Shown here: positions 24,401 through 39,800 of the stretch, in pieces
Layout: every line of letters starts with the position of its first letter
How positions within the stretch are numbered: the stretch's first letter is position 1
From: Baylisascaris procyonis
Lineage: Eukaryota; Nematoda; Chromadorea; Rhabditida; Ascarididae
DNA: 64,000 nt
Direction of reading: 5' to 3'
Assembly: GCA_037389465.1 (NCBI GenBank)
Contig: JAZARR010000123.1
Span: 1,062,501 to 1,126,500, forward strand
Made by a program: the position numbers and the translations under genes
Notes under the pieces: model-generated
What the model was told of the DNA's origin: nothing
The model's input: only the letters and a program-made list of their open reading frames with translations
The model's database searches: none

Positions 24401-25716
24401 TGGAATGTGCTTCTTTACTATCGAAATTCTTTTACGCTCACAGCTGTTTTATTTCTCTTTAAAATTAACTCAGATTTCTTTGAGTGAATTTGAAGCATTT
24501 TATGTTCGACGACGGCTTCATATACTTCAATTCTACTATTTAATTGAATAAAAGGAGTATGCTAGATGCATTAGATGAAATGTTGCCATATAACAGCATC
24601 GATAAAACTGCGGTAACATTATCCATCGCATCAGCGATGCGCTGATGAAATCAATTTAATTCTCTGAGCAGATTCTGAAATTTGAAACCTCACGCCTCCG
24701 CCCACCATTTACAATCGCCTCAGTTTATTTCTTGTGTCATACGCTTTTCCATTAAGAGACATGGGCTAAACACTATTCATTTGCGATGCAACGTTTCGGG
24801 CTGAAATCAGTTATCTTAGGTCACTCATAGTTATTGCTCGACAGTTAAACGGTGCAGCAAAACAGCTGTGTTTCCGTCTAGGCCACAAATCTAAATCATT
24901 GTTCACTTCACTTTGGTTGCGATAATTATTCGATCTGCAAAAAATTCCATAAATTCGACTGTAATGAACCGTATAGAAAACTAGGACGTCTTTATTAAAG
25001 ACCAAAGCTTTCAATCTTCACATCTCCGCATTCAGAGCAACCATTCTGTCGTTTTATTTCTTTGAGGATGAACTCTTCTTTAGTTGAGTTGTGTCTTTCC
25101 TTATCTCATTATTAAAAATTCTGTTGGAGCTTCATGAAGATTAGGATCATCGAATATAAACCCTCTTCTTCAAAATATTATACTCCATCCTCTTCCACCC
25201 CTCAGAACGGTTTGTAGTTTAAAAAATTCTCACTTGTTCGCTTAAAGCGTTACAATCTTACACGCTAATGTTATCGTCAGTCTCAGTCAATTTAATATTC
25301 TTTTATGCAAGTTAATAATATTTAAATATCTGTCTGAAAATAAGAAACAAAATGGATTTGAGCTAAAAGAATACAGGCTTATTCTTGAATGTAGGGCACT
25401 TGCTGAAGATTTGCAAAAAATAGTTCACTTGTTCTTTTAGCTTGATTATATTCATAATTTCCTCAACAGTAATGTGCTTATGCAAAAAACGGTCAAACGT
25501 AGAAAAATGGCAGATTTTTAAAAATTTGATTTGCTAAATAACTTGTCTTTCTCTTCGCTGAAGTAAAGAGATGAAGGGCGATTTGGTTGGAAATGAAAAA
25601 AAAAAAAGAATGAAAGCGAATGTCGATTTGCTAATAGAGAGGCGAAATCATCGGAAATGTGTGGTATCGTTTTATTTAATGAGGTGAAATATTGTCGAAA
25701 GGTGTTTGATATTTAG
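21456..25716. other. probable max-1 intron, no exon found
   Basis: About 4.3 kb of AT-rich sequence with a 13-G homopolymer at 23915-23927. One open stretch at about 22611-22725 follows a CCTTCAG acceptor but has no usable GT donor, so I did not call it. Additional small exons linking the coiled coil to 25717 cannot be excluded. Confidence 0.4.
23915..23927. repeat. poly-G tract (13 G)
   Basis: Thirteen consecutive G lie within a purine-rich stretch (GGGAGAAGAGGAAC before, AGGAAGGAG after). Confidence 0.9.
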
Positions 25717-25873
25717 GGTGCCCTGCCGTCGACGATGATGGACCGAACTTCCGACGACAGTGGACTTACCTCGGACGACACTTGGGAGAGGAAAACCGAT
25801 CTAATGACACAGTCCGCCTCTGCACTCTACAAATGTGCCTCGATTAGACATGCGAAGAAACCCGGCAAACCAG
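25717..25873 (+). CDS. max-1: max-1 exon: acidic Ser/Thr-rich leader
   Basis: Follows GATATTTAG and ends CCAG|GTTAGA, phase 0 in and 1 out. It reads MMDRTSDDSGLTSDDTWER, low in hydrophobics and probably disordered. The two Met codons at 25735 and 25738 could serve as an alternative start for a short isoform, since the frame is closed by TAG directly upstream without splicing. Confidence 0.8.
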
Positions 25874-28800
25874 GTTAGAGATGCTTCTTTTGAAATTATA
25901 CACGCGACTGCATCGATCAACAACAACTGAAATAAGCTTACGGGAAGTACGATCTCGCATGATATGAATGAAACATTAACTAATGTGCTAGAGAAACAGA
26001 TTTTCATAATAGCAATTCCTAACTTTTAACTCTTCTTAGAGTTTCAGATTAGTCATATCCCTTATTTTATCGTCTTGTGTGGCCACAAAAATAAAAGCTA
26101 GAAGAGTAACACGAGAAGTTGTTGTTTAATTGTTGAAAATTATAAATATAAAAAAGTTTCAGTTCGTGTACGAGGTAATTCGTTGAGTCGTGAAGGTGGA
26201 GATGAAGAGAACTCATCAACAACTGATTCCTCACCATGGGAAGAGAAACCGAAACCGATTCCAACGCCGCGTAAAACTAAGGCGAATGCGATTCCACCAT
26301 CACATACAGTGGTAAGATGCTTATAATTGGCCAGAGAATAGCGGAACGGATAAAATTATTTGCTTTCTTCTCTCCTTCCTCCTTTCTATCTCATTGCTTC
26401 ATGAGCTCCGTCTTCCGAACGGAACCCTCGGAAAAGTGGAAAAGTTCAAACCCGTGGAATTATATTCAAGTGCCCGGGCTTTCAATAATTTTTTTCAGTC
26501 TTTATCCTCATTTGCTGAGAAGTTATAATATCTCTCATTGGAAATAAACTGCCCATACAGAAGAGAAGCACAAATATTATTCTAATTGTCTATTGCACTC
26601 GCCTCTTTAAAAGATGTGTATTGAACATCTCAGCTATCTGAGTTATCAATAATATAATTTCTTAGTGACTAATTGAAAGGAATTAACGACGGGGAGATTT
26701 TAAGGTAAGGAGCCACTAGAAGCTTATGTAATCTTCTTGCATTAATGAACTTAGAGAAACAGAGATCATCGATATCCCTTGTTGCTTTTATAATTCCTTG
26801 AATCGGGTTTCTTGAGTCCCTGTCAAATGCAGCATCTAAAATAGGTCATCACTGTTTTATCGTAGATATATTATTGTGCATTCTATGCCGTGCACATTAC
26901 GCATATAAAACGTGTACAAAAGAGGCGAAATGTGCTCATCGCAAAAACGCATTTTTGAGTGCACACTGTTTGGGTGGGTATTGAATAAGAGCAGGCCGGC
27001 TTAGTGCTGCGTCAAATCGCGTTTTACGGAGAAAAAAGTGTCCTCGGAAAGACGAGAGCGATATGTTTAGCACTATTATGACCGCGTTTCCGCATTTATG
27101 TTTTTGCCACTGCATAAAGCGAACGACAGCTTCTTTTGCACATAATGAAGGTTCGCTTATTTGAACAAATTTGCATGAATTAAAGACTTTCTATTTTGTT
27201 AATTATTCATTTATATGGGGTGATGTTATTTTCGTTGTTAAATCCTAGAGGCAGCGTGTATAGTTCGTTAACCACTTAGATTGATGGAATTTTTCATAAA
27301 ACTTCCTATAAAAAAAGAAAATTTCATACTCAAGCAAATTCTTCATAAGTTTCTTCGTATTTATGGATTTTGATCGTTTTTGTATATGATGGAATTTTGC
27401 ATTATGTGATGACTAGTAAACAATTTGGCTTCTGTCAAAGTTGACGGTAAGCTATTCTCGACTTCACTAAATTATCTTTTGTGAGGACGAAAAAATGTGT
27501 TATAAACAGCGTCGTTTATATATGCGTTTGCGAAATTGCTTTGCGGAGGGTTCTCACATCTGTACAGTTTTATATATATCGGTCTGTGTGTCAGCTATTT
27601 GCCGCTTGGCAACTGCTGAAAATCTGTTGAACGTATTGCAAGTGATAGGTTATCGTAGACCACATTTTACTTCATCGTGTCCATTTTAAAATGCGCAAAG
27701 GAGTTTTAAAGATTCTTGCATTTATTTTAGGCAAAGGGTTTTTTTAATCTTTTGCATTTCTCTCACATGCCAAACAGGTTCCGTAAATTGCCAACAAATA
27801 GCATATATGTAAGATAACAACTTCATTGATTAGTATGGCTTACATACAAACAATGCTTACACAAACATACAAAAAATTCGCTTTTTTGATAGCTAAAACT
27901 AATCGACGTTAAACGGATGCAAATTTTTCGCCACCTAAGATATTTGTAAGTCATTTCAAGTTGAGAAGTATATGTGAAAATGTTATTATAGTAGCACTTG
28001 GCTATCGTTGATATCGTAAACACCAAATTTCCTAACTCTTGCTTTAGCGGTTTTCGAGTTGCATCTATCAGACGGACATAGTTACACATGCACACTCACA
28101 AAAAGATGCCAGAAAGCAATTATGCAAAAGTACATCAAAAGAATGTTTAGCATAAGACTTATGCGAGCGTTGAGGTTAATTAAAACATTGAAGCAACTAA
28201 TAATTGTTTCATTACTTACTTGCAAAGTAGACGACAAGTTGGACAGGTGAGAAGAATGCAAATTTGCCAAATTTGTTAGCTCATCTTGTATATTTCTCAA
28301 CCAGTTTATAGCAAGAGCTTAGTAAGCTTATTTCCCGATGGCCATGCGAAAAACGATAAGCTTTCAGATTGAACGAGACAGTCTCAATTCGTATGGGGAT
28401 GAAAACGACTACCGAGAAGATGATGAAATATTTGATGAAATTGATTACCCTCAATCACCTAACGAGAGGTGAGAGCGATTCTTTGAGTCATCGAGACGTT
28501 GTTTGATTGTAGTTCGAGCATTGCTCTAGTGTTGGCAGGCTGGATTGCTATTACATAAAGGTGCACGCCTACTTCACTTTTCTTTAACGATGCTTCACTC
28601 CTACCAACCGCCATACACCTCATCTTGTCGATTGTTTTCGTTTATGAATTTGACTATATTTTATAAATAAATAAATAAATGTTTATATTTTTATTTGTGT
28701 TTATACTTGTATTTATGTTTATATTTATATTTATTTATATTTATGAAATCATTTATTAAAAACAAAGTTTAAAGTTCTTCATACAACGAAATTTGTTGAT

Positions 28801-31800
28801 ATGCACATATGTATGTACGTGTACAAACATACGCGTATGCGTGCATTTATTATACATGTGTGTATTATACATGCGTACATATTTGCATATCATGAATCTC
28901 GTTTAGAAGTAGGCCGATCCTCTTTGATTTGCGTTTATTTGCCTCATCGTTTATTAATCGAAATTTTAGTTATCATGCTTTCTTCGAATTTTTCCATCAG
29001 TATTTAATATTTAAATTTGTGTAAATAATTTCTTTATCGTTTTTTTCTAAACCTATTCGAAAATAAGACTATAAGCAGCTTTAATTCAATGAAAGTATTG
29101 TGAATGGAAATTTCTATTAGTCTAGGCTTTCCATAATATGTAGTAATTCTTCGTTTACCTTAATGTGAGGTGGTAATGTTTTAAGTTTCAAAGCATATCT
29201 TCGTATTCTGTGCCCGCAGATATTTCGTTTTTTCGAGATATATGAAGCCGCAAACACTGCTTCTTTTTTCTTTTCTCACATCAACGGTTTTAACAACTTC
29301 ACTTACAGGGATCTAGTGAAAGCTCTATACTTCGTATGTAGTTCACCAGAACAAGTTACGAGTCCACATTTTAGATGGCTCAAATATAAAGTTTGCATCT
29401 GAAATAAATTTGATGCGCTGTCGTAGTTAGTATGTCATGTCATCCAATTGTACGGTTCGCACAACGCTTACGTTTCTCTACTCCCTATCCACATCGTGCA
29501 TTATTTTGCACCTAATATTGTATTTTATAGGGATGTCGCTGATTATGTGAATCTCAACGAGATGTTCCTGCTAGGAACACATGATGACTATGGTGCAATC
29601 ACGAAAACTGCACCTGCACTACCTATGCATAGGCCACCTAATCAATGGGTTCGTTGCTATTTTTTATGTCTATTGCTTTTCCAGTGATCGAGAATCATAA
29701 AGAATGGAATCGTTGAAATTGCTGATGTTTGAAAAGTATACATTGCCGTTAATAAATGGCCTTTACCCCGGAATACGACGAATTCGGAAATGCAAAAGAA
29801 TTCCTTTGCAAATTTCTGAATCATTTTAAAGCCTTTCGATTAGACTCTGTCGGAAGTTTGAAATCTTTTTCATAGTACGTATATACTTTTATATCAATTG
29901 AATATGGTTATCTCACTCCTGGATTTGCTAACTCTTCCCTTCGCCTACATCCTTCTTGCTTTCATCGCAATCCATCCTGCTTAAAGAATTGATATAACCG
30001 TTGTAGTGGTGCAAAACACACCTCTTCAGTGTGTTCTTAATTACAAAGAGCTTGATGCATAAAACGTTCCTCGGCGAACCATTTTTTTTTTTCTGCGAGC
30101 GAACCCTAATTCAAGAAATTATAAGGCTGCAAAGTTGAATATAGATGTAAAATATGCAGTGATGAAATGAAAAATGTGCCAGCTAAATTGACATGATACA
30201 TATTGCTAGTATATTTTTGCACATCATGTTATTCAAATAAACAGCGGAAATAAAGAAAAAAGCCTAATAGCGTGTGCATCATGCTTGTATGAAATCGATT
30301 GGTGCCTTCCATACAAAAAGAAAAAGCAACTGTTGATCAAAATATTCGTTTTTTTCGAAGGGGTTTTCGATTGCATTCGACCGATGGTGGAATAAATTTC
30401 GGCTTGCAATTTTTTATCGCATTTGCAAACGCCAGTGGCAAATAGAGAGCATGATGAGGTGATTACGAAATTTACACTAGCAAAACGCTTTAGTATAGAT
30501 TCTATTGCACAAAATTTTATTGCAATAGCTTTTATGGATTACAGAATGGAATTTCCACACATGCAGACAAATACAGACACAGGCAGACATTCACAAAGTC
30601 GCATAAGCATATATTGGAAATGCGAAATGTCTATTGTCGCTTATCGTTTATGAACTTCAAAACGCTACTTCTTTTTAGTTGTTATTCATGAGACATATGT
30701 TCACAATACGGCGGGTTTTTTTTTTGTTCAAATTTCAACAGCTGATATACTTTCGACTCCAATTGGACGATTCGGTTCGAATTTTTAGTGAAAATATGCC
30801 GATAGAAAACATTCGTCATTTTTATGGATTCTCTTTAACATTCGCATACATTGCGAATTGCACGTTGCTGCAAAATTGAGAGCATTGCCTAAGGTTGTTA
30901 TTTAACGTCAAGTGAAAGTCATGGGGAAACATAAAATGCTTCTTTCGATGCATGCTGCTAGCACACTTAGCTAATAGCGAACAAACCGTTACGATTTGAT
31001 TGCGCCATATTTGTTGTTCGTTTCGAGAAGAAATCAATAGGAAATATATACTGCGGTGAACGTTACAAAGATTAGTCAGATATTACATTTTCCATCTTAT
31101 AAACCTAGCATAATAAAATCAGACAAACGGGCGGATGGACAGACAGACAGACAGACAGACAGACAGCAAACAATTGCTCATTACAATTGATTTTCTCAAT
31201 AGTATCGTTGTTAGAACGATGTAGTTTATTTCTTTATGCTTTAATGCCGAAGAAATTGAAAAGTACGAAACGATTGTGCGCGTATTCACATTCATCATTT
31301 TCGATGTTCAAATGCTAACCGACATTGAGCATTTTTGATAGATGCTTTTATGTTGTTCATTTCGTACAACGAATATTCCCTATGACAGATTGCTTCTTTT
31401 TTTTTTCTTGATTACTGCAATTTTTGAAACGTTGTTTGCCCTTTGTAGATGCGATTGCAGTGCAGTATTTTTTATTTCTCGATGATCATTCAAATCTTAG
31501 CTGTGGCTATTCTCGAATTATAATTGCACTGAAAGCAGATTTATATATAAAAACGCATTTGGAAGCAATAAAGTGAAACTGAATGGACGAGGGAGCGGGA
31601 GTGGGGAGGGGGCATGCGACGTTTCTACTAAAAATGCATTAATTTATGCCGATATAGAACATTACCGGATAAGTGGATTTTCCTAAAATTCAGCGTTAGC
31701 GATGAGTCATCGTTTTTACATTTGCCTCGACAATATATGGAAGAGCAGTTGATCGAGTCACTTGTTTATGTACGTTTACAATTAAAATGGATAAAAGTTG

Positions 31801-32152
31801 ATATTTTCAGCCGTAATTAAAGAGTAGCAATCCTCCGAAAGATTTCATCATACTAATTCACCATTATTTTGATAATATATTACTTTTTCATACATAAACT
31901 AATAAGTTCGTAATTTCTGTTTTCCCAGAGATACTTATTTAAGTAGTTGAGCACATAGGATTCACAATTTCTATTGAAATTCATGAGTTGGAGGAAGATT
32001 ACCAGAGGGAAATACACCCACCAATGTTTTCTATTTCTTTCTAGCCACCGCTTTTTTAATCATCGTTGAGCATTGGAGCGAATGAGGGTCATGTTTTCGT
32101 CATGAGAGCGCTATTTCCGTCTGGCGTAAACTATTTTTTTTCGTTTTATGAC

Positions 32153-32183
<31 letters not shown>

Positions 32184-33331
32184 CAAAATGCTTATTTATT
32201 TATGTGTATATCCGTTAGAATAAAATAGTTGTATGAATTTCAGAGCTCATCCTTAGGCAAACGAAACTTCTAATGGATACATAGGCACCTTCTCCTTAAC
32301 TAGGGCCATTCTCACTTCTTTTAGGAGTGGAAAACGGCTTATCCGTTTCTTTTGAATTGTTTAATTTCTTCAAGTGGTGTGTTCGTTCGATAATATCCGG
32401 TATCGCACGTGTGGCACGTGAAATTCCATCCCTCGCATTATTTACGATTACAAATTTTCTGTTGATTTACCTCGCAGGTAGGGTGTGCTGAGTTTGAGTG
32501 TAATGGAAAATAACGATTTTGCTTACAAATGCGACATGCGAATGCGTTGTATTATGCTGATCTGATTTGCATTTCACGCACTGGGGCCATCCAGTACAAA
32601 GCATAAATATATCGAAGATTTCAGGTTATATTTACGCGATGCTTTATAGCCATGTAATATTAATATTTAGGTTCATGACGTCAGTTAGCGTTAAAAGCGA
32701 AACAAGTGTTTGAAATATGTTTTTGGGTTATGTACGAGTACTCTATCCCCCTCATCCGTTCTAAATTATAGAGGGTCAGGTAATGATTCAAGGTTTTTAG
32801 TGAATGAACAGCATGCAGAGATTAAAGGAGCAGGTTTTGTGAAATATTTGCTGCTCGGAAAGTTGCAACGGTTTTTATGCTTGTCTTGCAAAATTTTCGC
32901 TTCTTTTCAGTGCGCATTCACGATCTAGTTGAAGTTCACTTCTTTATGTTCCCAAAATCTGCTTGCACCCTCTCCCACTTTGATTAGAGGGAGGGGTGAG
33001 AAAATGGGTGGCCATACATGATTCCGGGAATTTGCAACCTTAGGATTTGACCAGGGATGATATTAGTTATCGCAGCGGCGTAGCAATCATGAAATACAAA
33101 TGAGTGTGGGAAAATTTGAATTTGTAGGAAAATCCAAATGGAACCTTTTTTTTTTATTTTGCGTTCTTCGAAGAGTTTACATTTTAGTCGTTTCTTTTCC
33201 TCTCCTTCCCCCACCATTCGGACGGGATCGCACCTATAGTTTGTCTATGCGATCTACAATTATGGTTTAAATTGTATGACATCTGCAATGTTTGTGAAGT
33301 TTCTTCACGCATGAAGTATTCTTTGGTTGTT

Positions 33332-33410
<79 letters not shown>

Positions 33411-36400
33411 ATCATTTCGCAGTAAGATGAAAAAAGCATCGAGAATGCTTGTTCCATGAACAATCTCTTCTAATATGGTTACTGTCACCACATATCAAAG
33501 CATTTTTTCGCTAACAAAGTGGATGTAATTAATTAAAACCGTTTATTGCTACCGATATTTCATGTATTTTTATTTTTTTCGATGAATTTTTCACGTTTCA
33601 CGAGATCATCAAAGCAATTGAAGATATGATTTTATGACAACAAGGGCGTCATTAGAAAGTACGAAGAAGGGTTGTTGTTTAATTTTTTTAGTTCTATGAA
33701 TTTCGCAATCGCTTCAGAAGGAGTTTGAAAATGTAGTTCGATGTCTTACTATCCTCGGAGTTGATTTCCTATCATTGAGCATGTTGATATGCTTAAATTA
33801 TCCATGTTTCGTGCTCTAATCGCTCTGTTCCATCCCCTCCCTCCTCTCCCCACTCTCCCCGATCTTTGTTTTCTTATGAAAGGGCGTTGAGCAACTGCTT
33901 AACAGTTCACGTTTATGAACATTCATTCTATTTGAAGTGTTGCCGCAATAAAAATATAACGCAGAAAGTTTGAACGAAATGAGTTGTTTCGTTGGCGCAT
34001 AACTCACTTCCGAATAGCCAACAGATAAACTCCACTATGCATGATGTACTATCAAACTGGATTAATGTATAAGCCAGGTCGTTCCAGTCGGGACCAATGT
34101 TCTCTTCTCGCTGCTCTTCTGGAACTCTTCGTTTCATTTTCTTGCACTTAAAGCTGCTTCAGTTCGAATCCAATGTTGTTTGCGATCTATTATGAGCTAG
34201 ATCAGTTGGATATTTAAGCTTAGCAAAAATCTCAAAAGGCTCTTGTCGTTCTTCTTGGATACAGTCTTCCGGTTTTGATAACGGAAGTCACTATCATCTT
34301 TTAATATCTCTTCGAGATATATTCTTTTGTTCAGGAGACAAAATTGTATCAAATGGCGGAACGTTGCTTGAGTACAGTGTTAAGCGACGACGATGTGGCC
34401 CAATGCAGCACTGTACTCAACAAGGCACATCTCAACGATAATGTAAGTTTTTCACTTCTCGACTGAATATTGTCTTTGTTTCTTACAGCAGAGATTCTCT
34501 TTTATCGCCGTTATATGATTGGCAAACATTCGAGGAAATTGAGAGGGATTGCCGAATACAGGAATTTTCCTTTGTAAATACGATGATACAATAGTCTCAT
34601 GAATTTTTAATTTAAAAACCCCTCAAAGGTCCAGTGAATGCTGCGCAGCAATGAGTGAGTAGCAAGTCCGGATTCCCTCTCAGTCGGAACAAGGATGAAT
34701 CGACTAGTTAGCATGCGATAGGCAGAAGACAAACCTAAGCTATAAAATTCTAGCAGCCCTACAATCTCACCCGTGGTTAGGTAGAAGCGATATGAAGAGG
34801 CAGTTATTTGTAAAGAGTGCTTTGTTGATTAAATTGAATAAAATAAATGTGACATGCTTTTAGACGAGCGATTTATGCTCTTCGCCATCGAGAAGGTCCG
34901 ATGAAAGCACACGCTCATCGAATCGGAGGCGAAGCCACGATGTCAGTATTCAAAAGGAAGGCGACTATGCAGTGCCGCCAGACGCAACCCAAGATATACG
35001 CAGCACTCTCATCAACTCTGGAGAACCAGTTAGAATTATTTTATAACACAGCTGGCTAATGTTTGCGTAAATATAATACTGTCTTGTTTGTAATGCCAAA
35101 TTTGCATATGAAAGTTTTCTTTGCGCTCTAATTTCGAGCGATGAACGATTTTTTTAAATGCACAATTTTGTAGGGCTTATGATCTCATAGGAAAACGAGT
35201 TAAATTTTGTGCTACTTGTCAGATGCGAATGAGCAGCATTTTTCATCAAGTTCTTAGCTTGCAGTTAGTTTTATAGAAAGGCGCTTTTCTAGATTTCAAG
35301 TCACTCTTAGCCTGATCTTACGGCCGTCAATCTGATTGGTGAAAATCTGCAAAGCGTACATTTACTGGCATATCAATTGCACCTGCCAACTTATAGCTAT
35401 GCATGTTTCGAGTGCAATATTTCAGTTTTACATTTACTGTGGAGGATTTTTGTTATCACTGAAATAGTTTATTTAGGCAGTTTGCTTGATGTTTAGTGTG
35501 ACTAATGGAACCGTCAAGGGGCTTTTGAGCTCTCTATGGGACAGTTTTTTATTTGCAAATATTATTTTATTTGCTGTGTAAATAATGAAATATATGTTTA
35601 GCACTGAGGCGCTGTCAATTTTTTTTTTCCTTTTTTTTTTTTTGTTTTGATTTGAATAGTGTTGTTTCTCGTTTATCACGACCGCAGGAATTCTTAAGTT
35701 TTTTCTTTTTAGATTGGGAAATTGAATTTCCAACAAATTGCAATAATTGAAAACATCTTCACTTTAAGGAAATTAATTGAAGCAATTGTTTGCTTACGAG
35801 TTTGTCCTTTGAAATTATCACTTGATAACGGATAAAATTTCCAGGTTGAGAAAAGTGGCTATCTAATACAGATGACCGATAGCAGACTGAAATCGTTGAA
35901 GCGTCGTTATTTTGTTTTAAAGGATAGCAATCTCTCACTATATAGAACACAAGTTAGTCGACTTCTTTGTTATTTAATTATTTTCATTTTTTTTATAAGT
36001 AAATAGCGTTAGTGATTTCCATATTCGGCGTACCTATGTAAAGATTGGTTTTCCTTTATGTTCCAGTTTCTTTTTTTCTTTTTACACGAAAATCTTGTTT
36101 TAAATGCCAACAAAAGTATATTCTATGTAGCTTTTTGATAAGAAGTTAACAAATATTAGCTGATAGCGATAAATACTCCATTTTGGGAGGTCAGTGAATT
36201 AAAGTGCGAGCAGCTAGTAACGACGAAACAATACAAATCATCACATTTGAAGTCTGTTGTTCAATCGAAGCTCACATGAATTAAATCATCATTTATTTAT
36301 TTATCATTGGATTCCGTTGAATCTGATGTCACAAATCTTGTTTCTATGCTGATAGTAATTGCTGTCAATGTGAGTAGCAAATCACATCTCTTATCATTTG

Positions 36401-36728
36401 ATATCTTTTATAGTAATATAACTTTTGAAACAATTGCATATTGATGCATTTAATGAGCGATGCGGAAGTAATAACCCCATTGAGCTGCAGCCATCAAAAT
36501 CTTTCAACAAATTGTGATCTATAATGGGGTCACATATCGGTAAAGGGCACTTTATTTTTGAGAGCGAAACTTTGGTGAACGTTTAGAAAAATACGTTTTG
36601 CGTAAAAATTCAGAGGATCTAGAAACATTGCGTAACTTGGGAAGGCACAAAAGAAGTCAACAAACAAAAGTTAAATGAGTGTTTGAGGAACTGATATTCT
36701 AGCTAACATCCTTGGATTCTTTACATAT

Positions 36729-36806
<78 letters not shown>

Positions 36807-39800
36807 TACCCTGTATTGTCGCTGAATGTTGCCGTTGTGATCGTCTGAAGTATTTCAGAAGAATTATATGAAAGGCGAAGAGCCACTTGTTAGGATCGCA
36901 GTATCGGACATCCGCTCGGTGACAAAGATCTCAACAAAAATGGGCAACGGTTTACAGGTTACTTTTTGAGATATGCGATTACAGTGAATATTCATTTTTA
37001 CCTTCAATAGGCACTGTGTTGAAGATGTTAGTTCACTGTTAAAACATCCATGCAACAAAAATTCTTTCGTGATGTACTGAAAAAAAAACCTTCCGTTGTG
37101 ATTGTTCGATTAATTTTTCGTTAAAAACTCGTCTATCGGCGTAACGTTTTATTTCACCCTGCTAAGTTTCTCTATCTCAAATGAAATGTTTGATGCTCAA
37201 TGAAATATAGCCAATGAATTACGACCTATGAAGTTTGCATCACTATAGTTTATATACTCACAGCAAGAAAACATTAAAATAGATGATCAAAAGGCGGTGC
37301 AAATATGTGAGGAATTTTGGCTTCTTTAAACAATCTTCCAAAAAGATAACCACTATCAGAAGTAATGAATTGCCTGAGTAGAAAACGCCCCATGTTATAC
37401 AGTTTTATGTAACTTTACTGAATGACGCTGTCAATTCGCATAATCTCTCTCTCATATATCATTACATATCATTTACGTGCCCTCAGAGTGTCTCAGTTTG
37501 TATATTTTACGTTATTTTGCATTTCAAGAAGATAAATTCTTCGCGTTGATAATATCGTTTCTTTTCTTTTTTGTGTCATTAGCGAGATGAATTTATAAAA
37601 GTATCGGGCCAGCTTATTTCATCACTTTTATATTTTCAGCGACATATTTTTGTATGAAATATTATTAATTATGCTCAAAAAAATAAAAATGAACACCGTC
37701 ATTCCCATCTGAATACAGCGGAGATTTTTTTTTTTTGGTGATGTTAGGCATTCCATTCTTAAATTAAGAAAGCGTTATTTAATTCTCTTTATGAGGAAAT
37801 GGAATAGTGCTTTTAATTGCTCTGAAAATACGTTTTCCAACGTACAATTGATCAGACGGGTTGTTTTTAGCAGTTTCGACGAGTTAAATAAGTCTTCAGA
37901 TCCTTACCTCGAACTGTCGTCATTGCTATACGGGTGAATCGGAAAAGGTAACAGAGGAATGGTTGACGGTGCTGAATCAAAATATGCGCTCAGTGACCAT
38001 CTCGGAAGTGAGCCAACGTGCCACTGCTCTTAACTCTCTCATCAGTGGTTATGTTCTGAAGGTTTGGCCAATTTCTTACATTCTGAATAACCGCAGAGAA
38101 TGCACATTCAAAAGCATTTATGCGATAAGGACAGATGATCGCAAAATACAACGGATATTGCAAAAATTAAAAATGATCCTCTGCGGCATGTCAAGCATCA
38201 GGGACTAGGGGTTTTCCTAAGTGATGATGGACGAGGATGGGTAGGCATATTTATGTGTAAAACAAAGGAAAGAAACGGGCATTCTCATATGTAGAACAGG
38301 TTTTATATCATTAAAAACTTGAAATAAACTTTGGTAAAACAGCTGGGTGCGCTAAGGTTGGTAGGTGTTCTTGAACCAACCCCTGCACGAATACTATCTG
38401 CGCATCTATGTAAACTACTTCGCATGTATGTGGCAACGAGTGATCTGGTTGAAACTATTGCTTCATGTATGTGAAGGCTTTTAACGATGGGTAAGAGATG
38501 AGTTCTCTTAATTAAATGGTCTGATGCAAATAGGATAAAAAATAAATACTATAAAGTTTATTGCATTTGTAGCATTTATAACGAAATCATTTATAACGTT
38601 TATCGTATTCATAATATTGAAATGAGAATGTCATGTTGTGTGTTTTAGGCAAAATGTGGTATATCGAAACGTTTCTATGCATCAGTAATCGACACCAAAT
38701 TGCTTTTCTTCAAAAACGCCGAAGATAGAGTAAGCTATATGATAGTTTATTTTGCAGTCATATATTGGACGGAAATTAATGCAGAAATATATTTGAGAAG
38801 GAAAAACAAAATTTAAAAAAAGCATGCGGCGTTGATCTGCTTAGTAGCTTGCATATGGGAAGCGATTTTGTTTGACTGCGGAAACTTTTGTTCATTTTCC
38901 AACCCTCGTTTCTGTCATCGAACTTTTATCTTGAACTGCAGAATAGATGAGAGATATGTAGGGCTGGGTGGTTAAATAAGGATCGCAAGTGAGGATTGGT
39001 ACACAATTTTTGGTTATCGTAGAAGCGGATATTTACAACTTTTTTTTAGATTCCTTGTTCGCATATGTTCTTAAAAGGGGCGCATATTTGTGAGAAATCG
39101 AAGGGATCAGCTGATGAGTATAGTGGAAGTTCGGATGAGCAAAACGACAGCAAAGATGTGAAAGATTTTGATCATACTATCTGCATTGAGGTAACGTTTG
39201 CATTTCATCTGTTGATTCTTTTTTTTTTTCATTTTTCACTTCATTTCTGCATTTTTATCTTTCTGTTATATGAAAATATGATGGACTGCAAATCTGATTG
39301 ATGAATTTTTCGAAAATCTCCTTGCCAGTACGTTTGAGCAATGTATACGGGAATTCTTGTTGATTTTTTATTACAATGCTCGATAATAGGCGGGAGCTAA
39401 ACTTTAAACTTTCTTATTTACTCCTTATGTTTTCTTGTCTGAAGCCGATCGTTGGAGTTTACGGTGGAAAAGATTCCAAAAATGGAAAGGAATTACTCTC
39501 ACGTTAACCATTTATTTCATTTCAGATCGCCGGTTCAGATCCAGTTTACATAGTGCTAAGAAGCAGTGAAGAGAAGGACAAATGGTTATACTTTTTGAAG
39601 AATGCGGCTGGCGATGCTGCGATGAGTGGAACACCATTCGAAGTGCTCATACAGAGAATGATGAGTGAACCTCGAAGTAACGGTTAGTTGATCGATGGTG
39701 TTGCATTGTTGTTGAAAGGTTTTCTGCTAAGCAGGTGCTCATCAGAGTTGAAGAGGACGGGATTTCCTCTCGTGATGAACGTCACGGGCTTCCGTGAAGT

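Larger units (their letters stand above)
29649..34334 (+). other. largest assigned max-1 intron (4.7 kb)
   Basis: AT-rich DNA with a GACA tetranucleotide array (31138-31166) and two (AT)n tracts (32156-32183 and 33334-33416). No nested gene or transposon domain was recognised on either strand. Confidence 0.6.

Noticed and set aside
33267..33491. Minus-strand 74-codon frame
   Set aside because: Its core is Ile-Tyr repeats from an (AT)n tract; the same applies to 36671-36886 and 59435-59764.
34163..34171. TTCGAATCC, similar to a tRNA T-loop
   Set aside because: No complementary T-stem, anticodon arm or acceptor stem lies around it.
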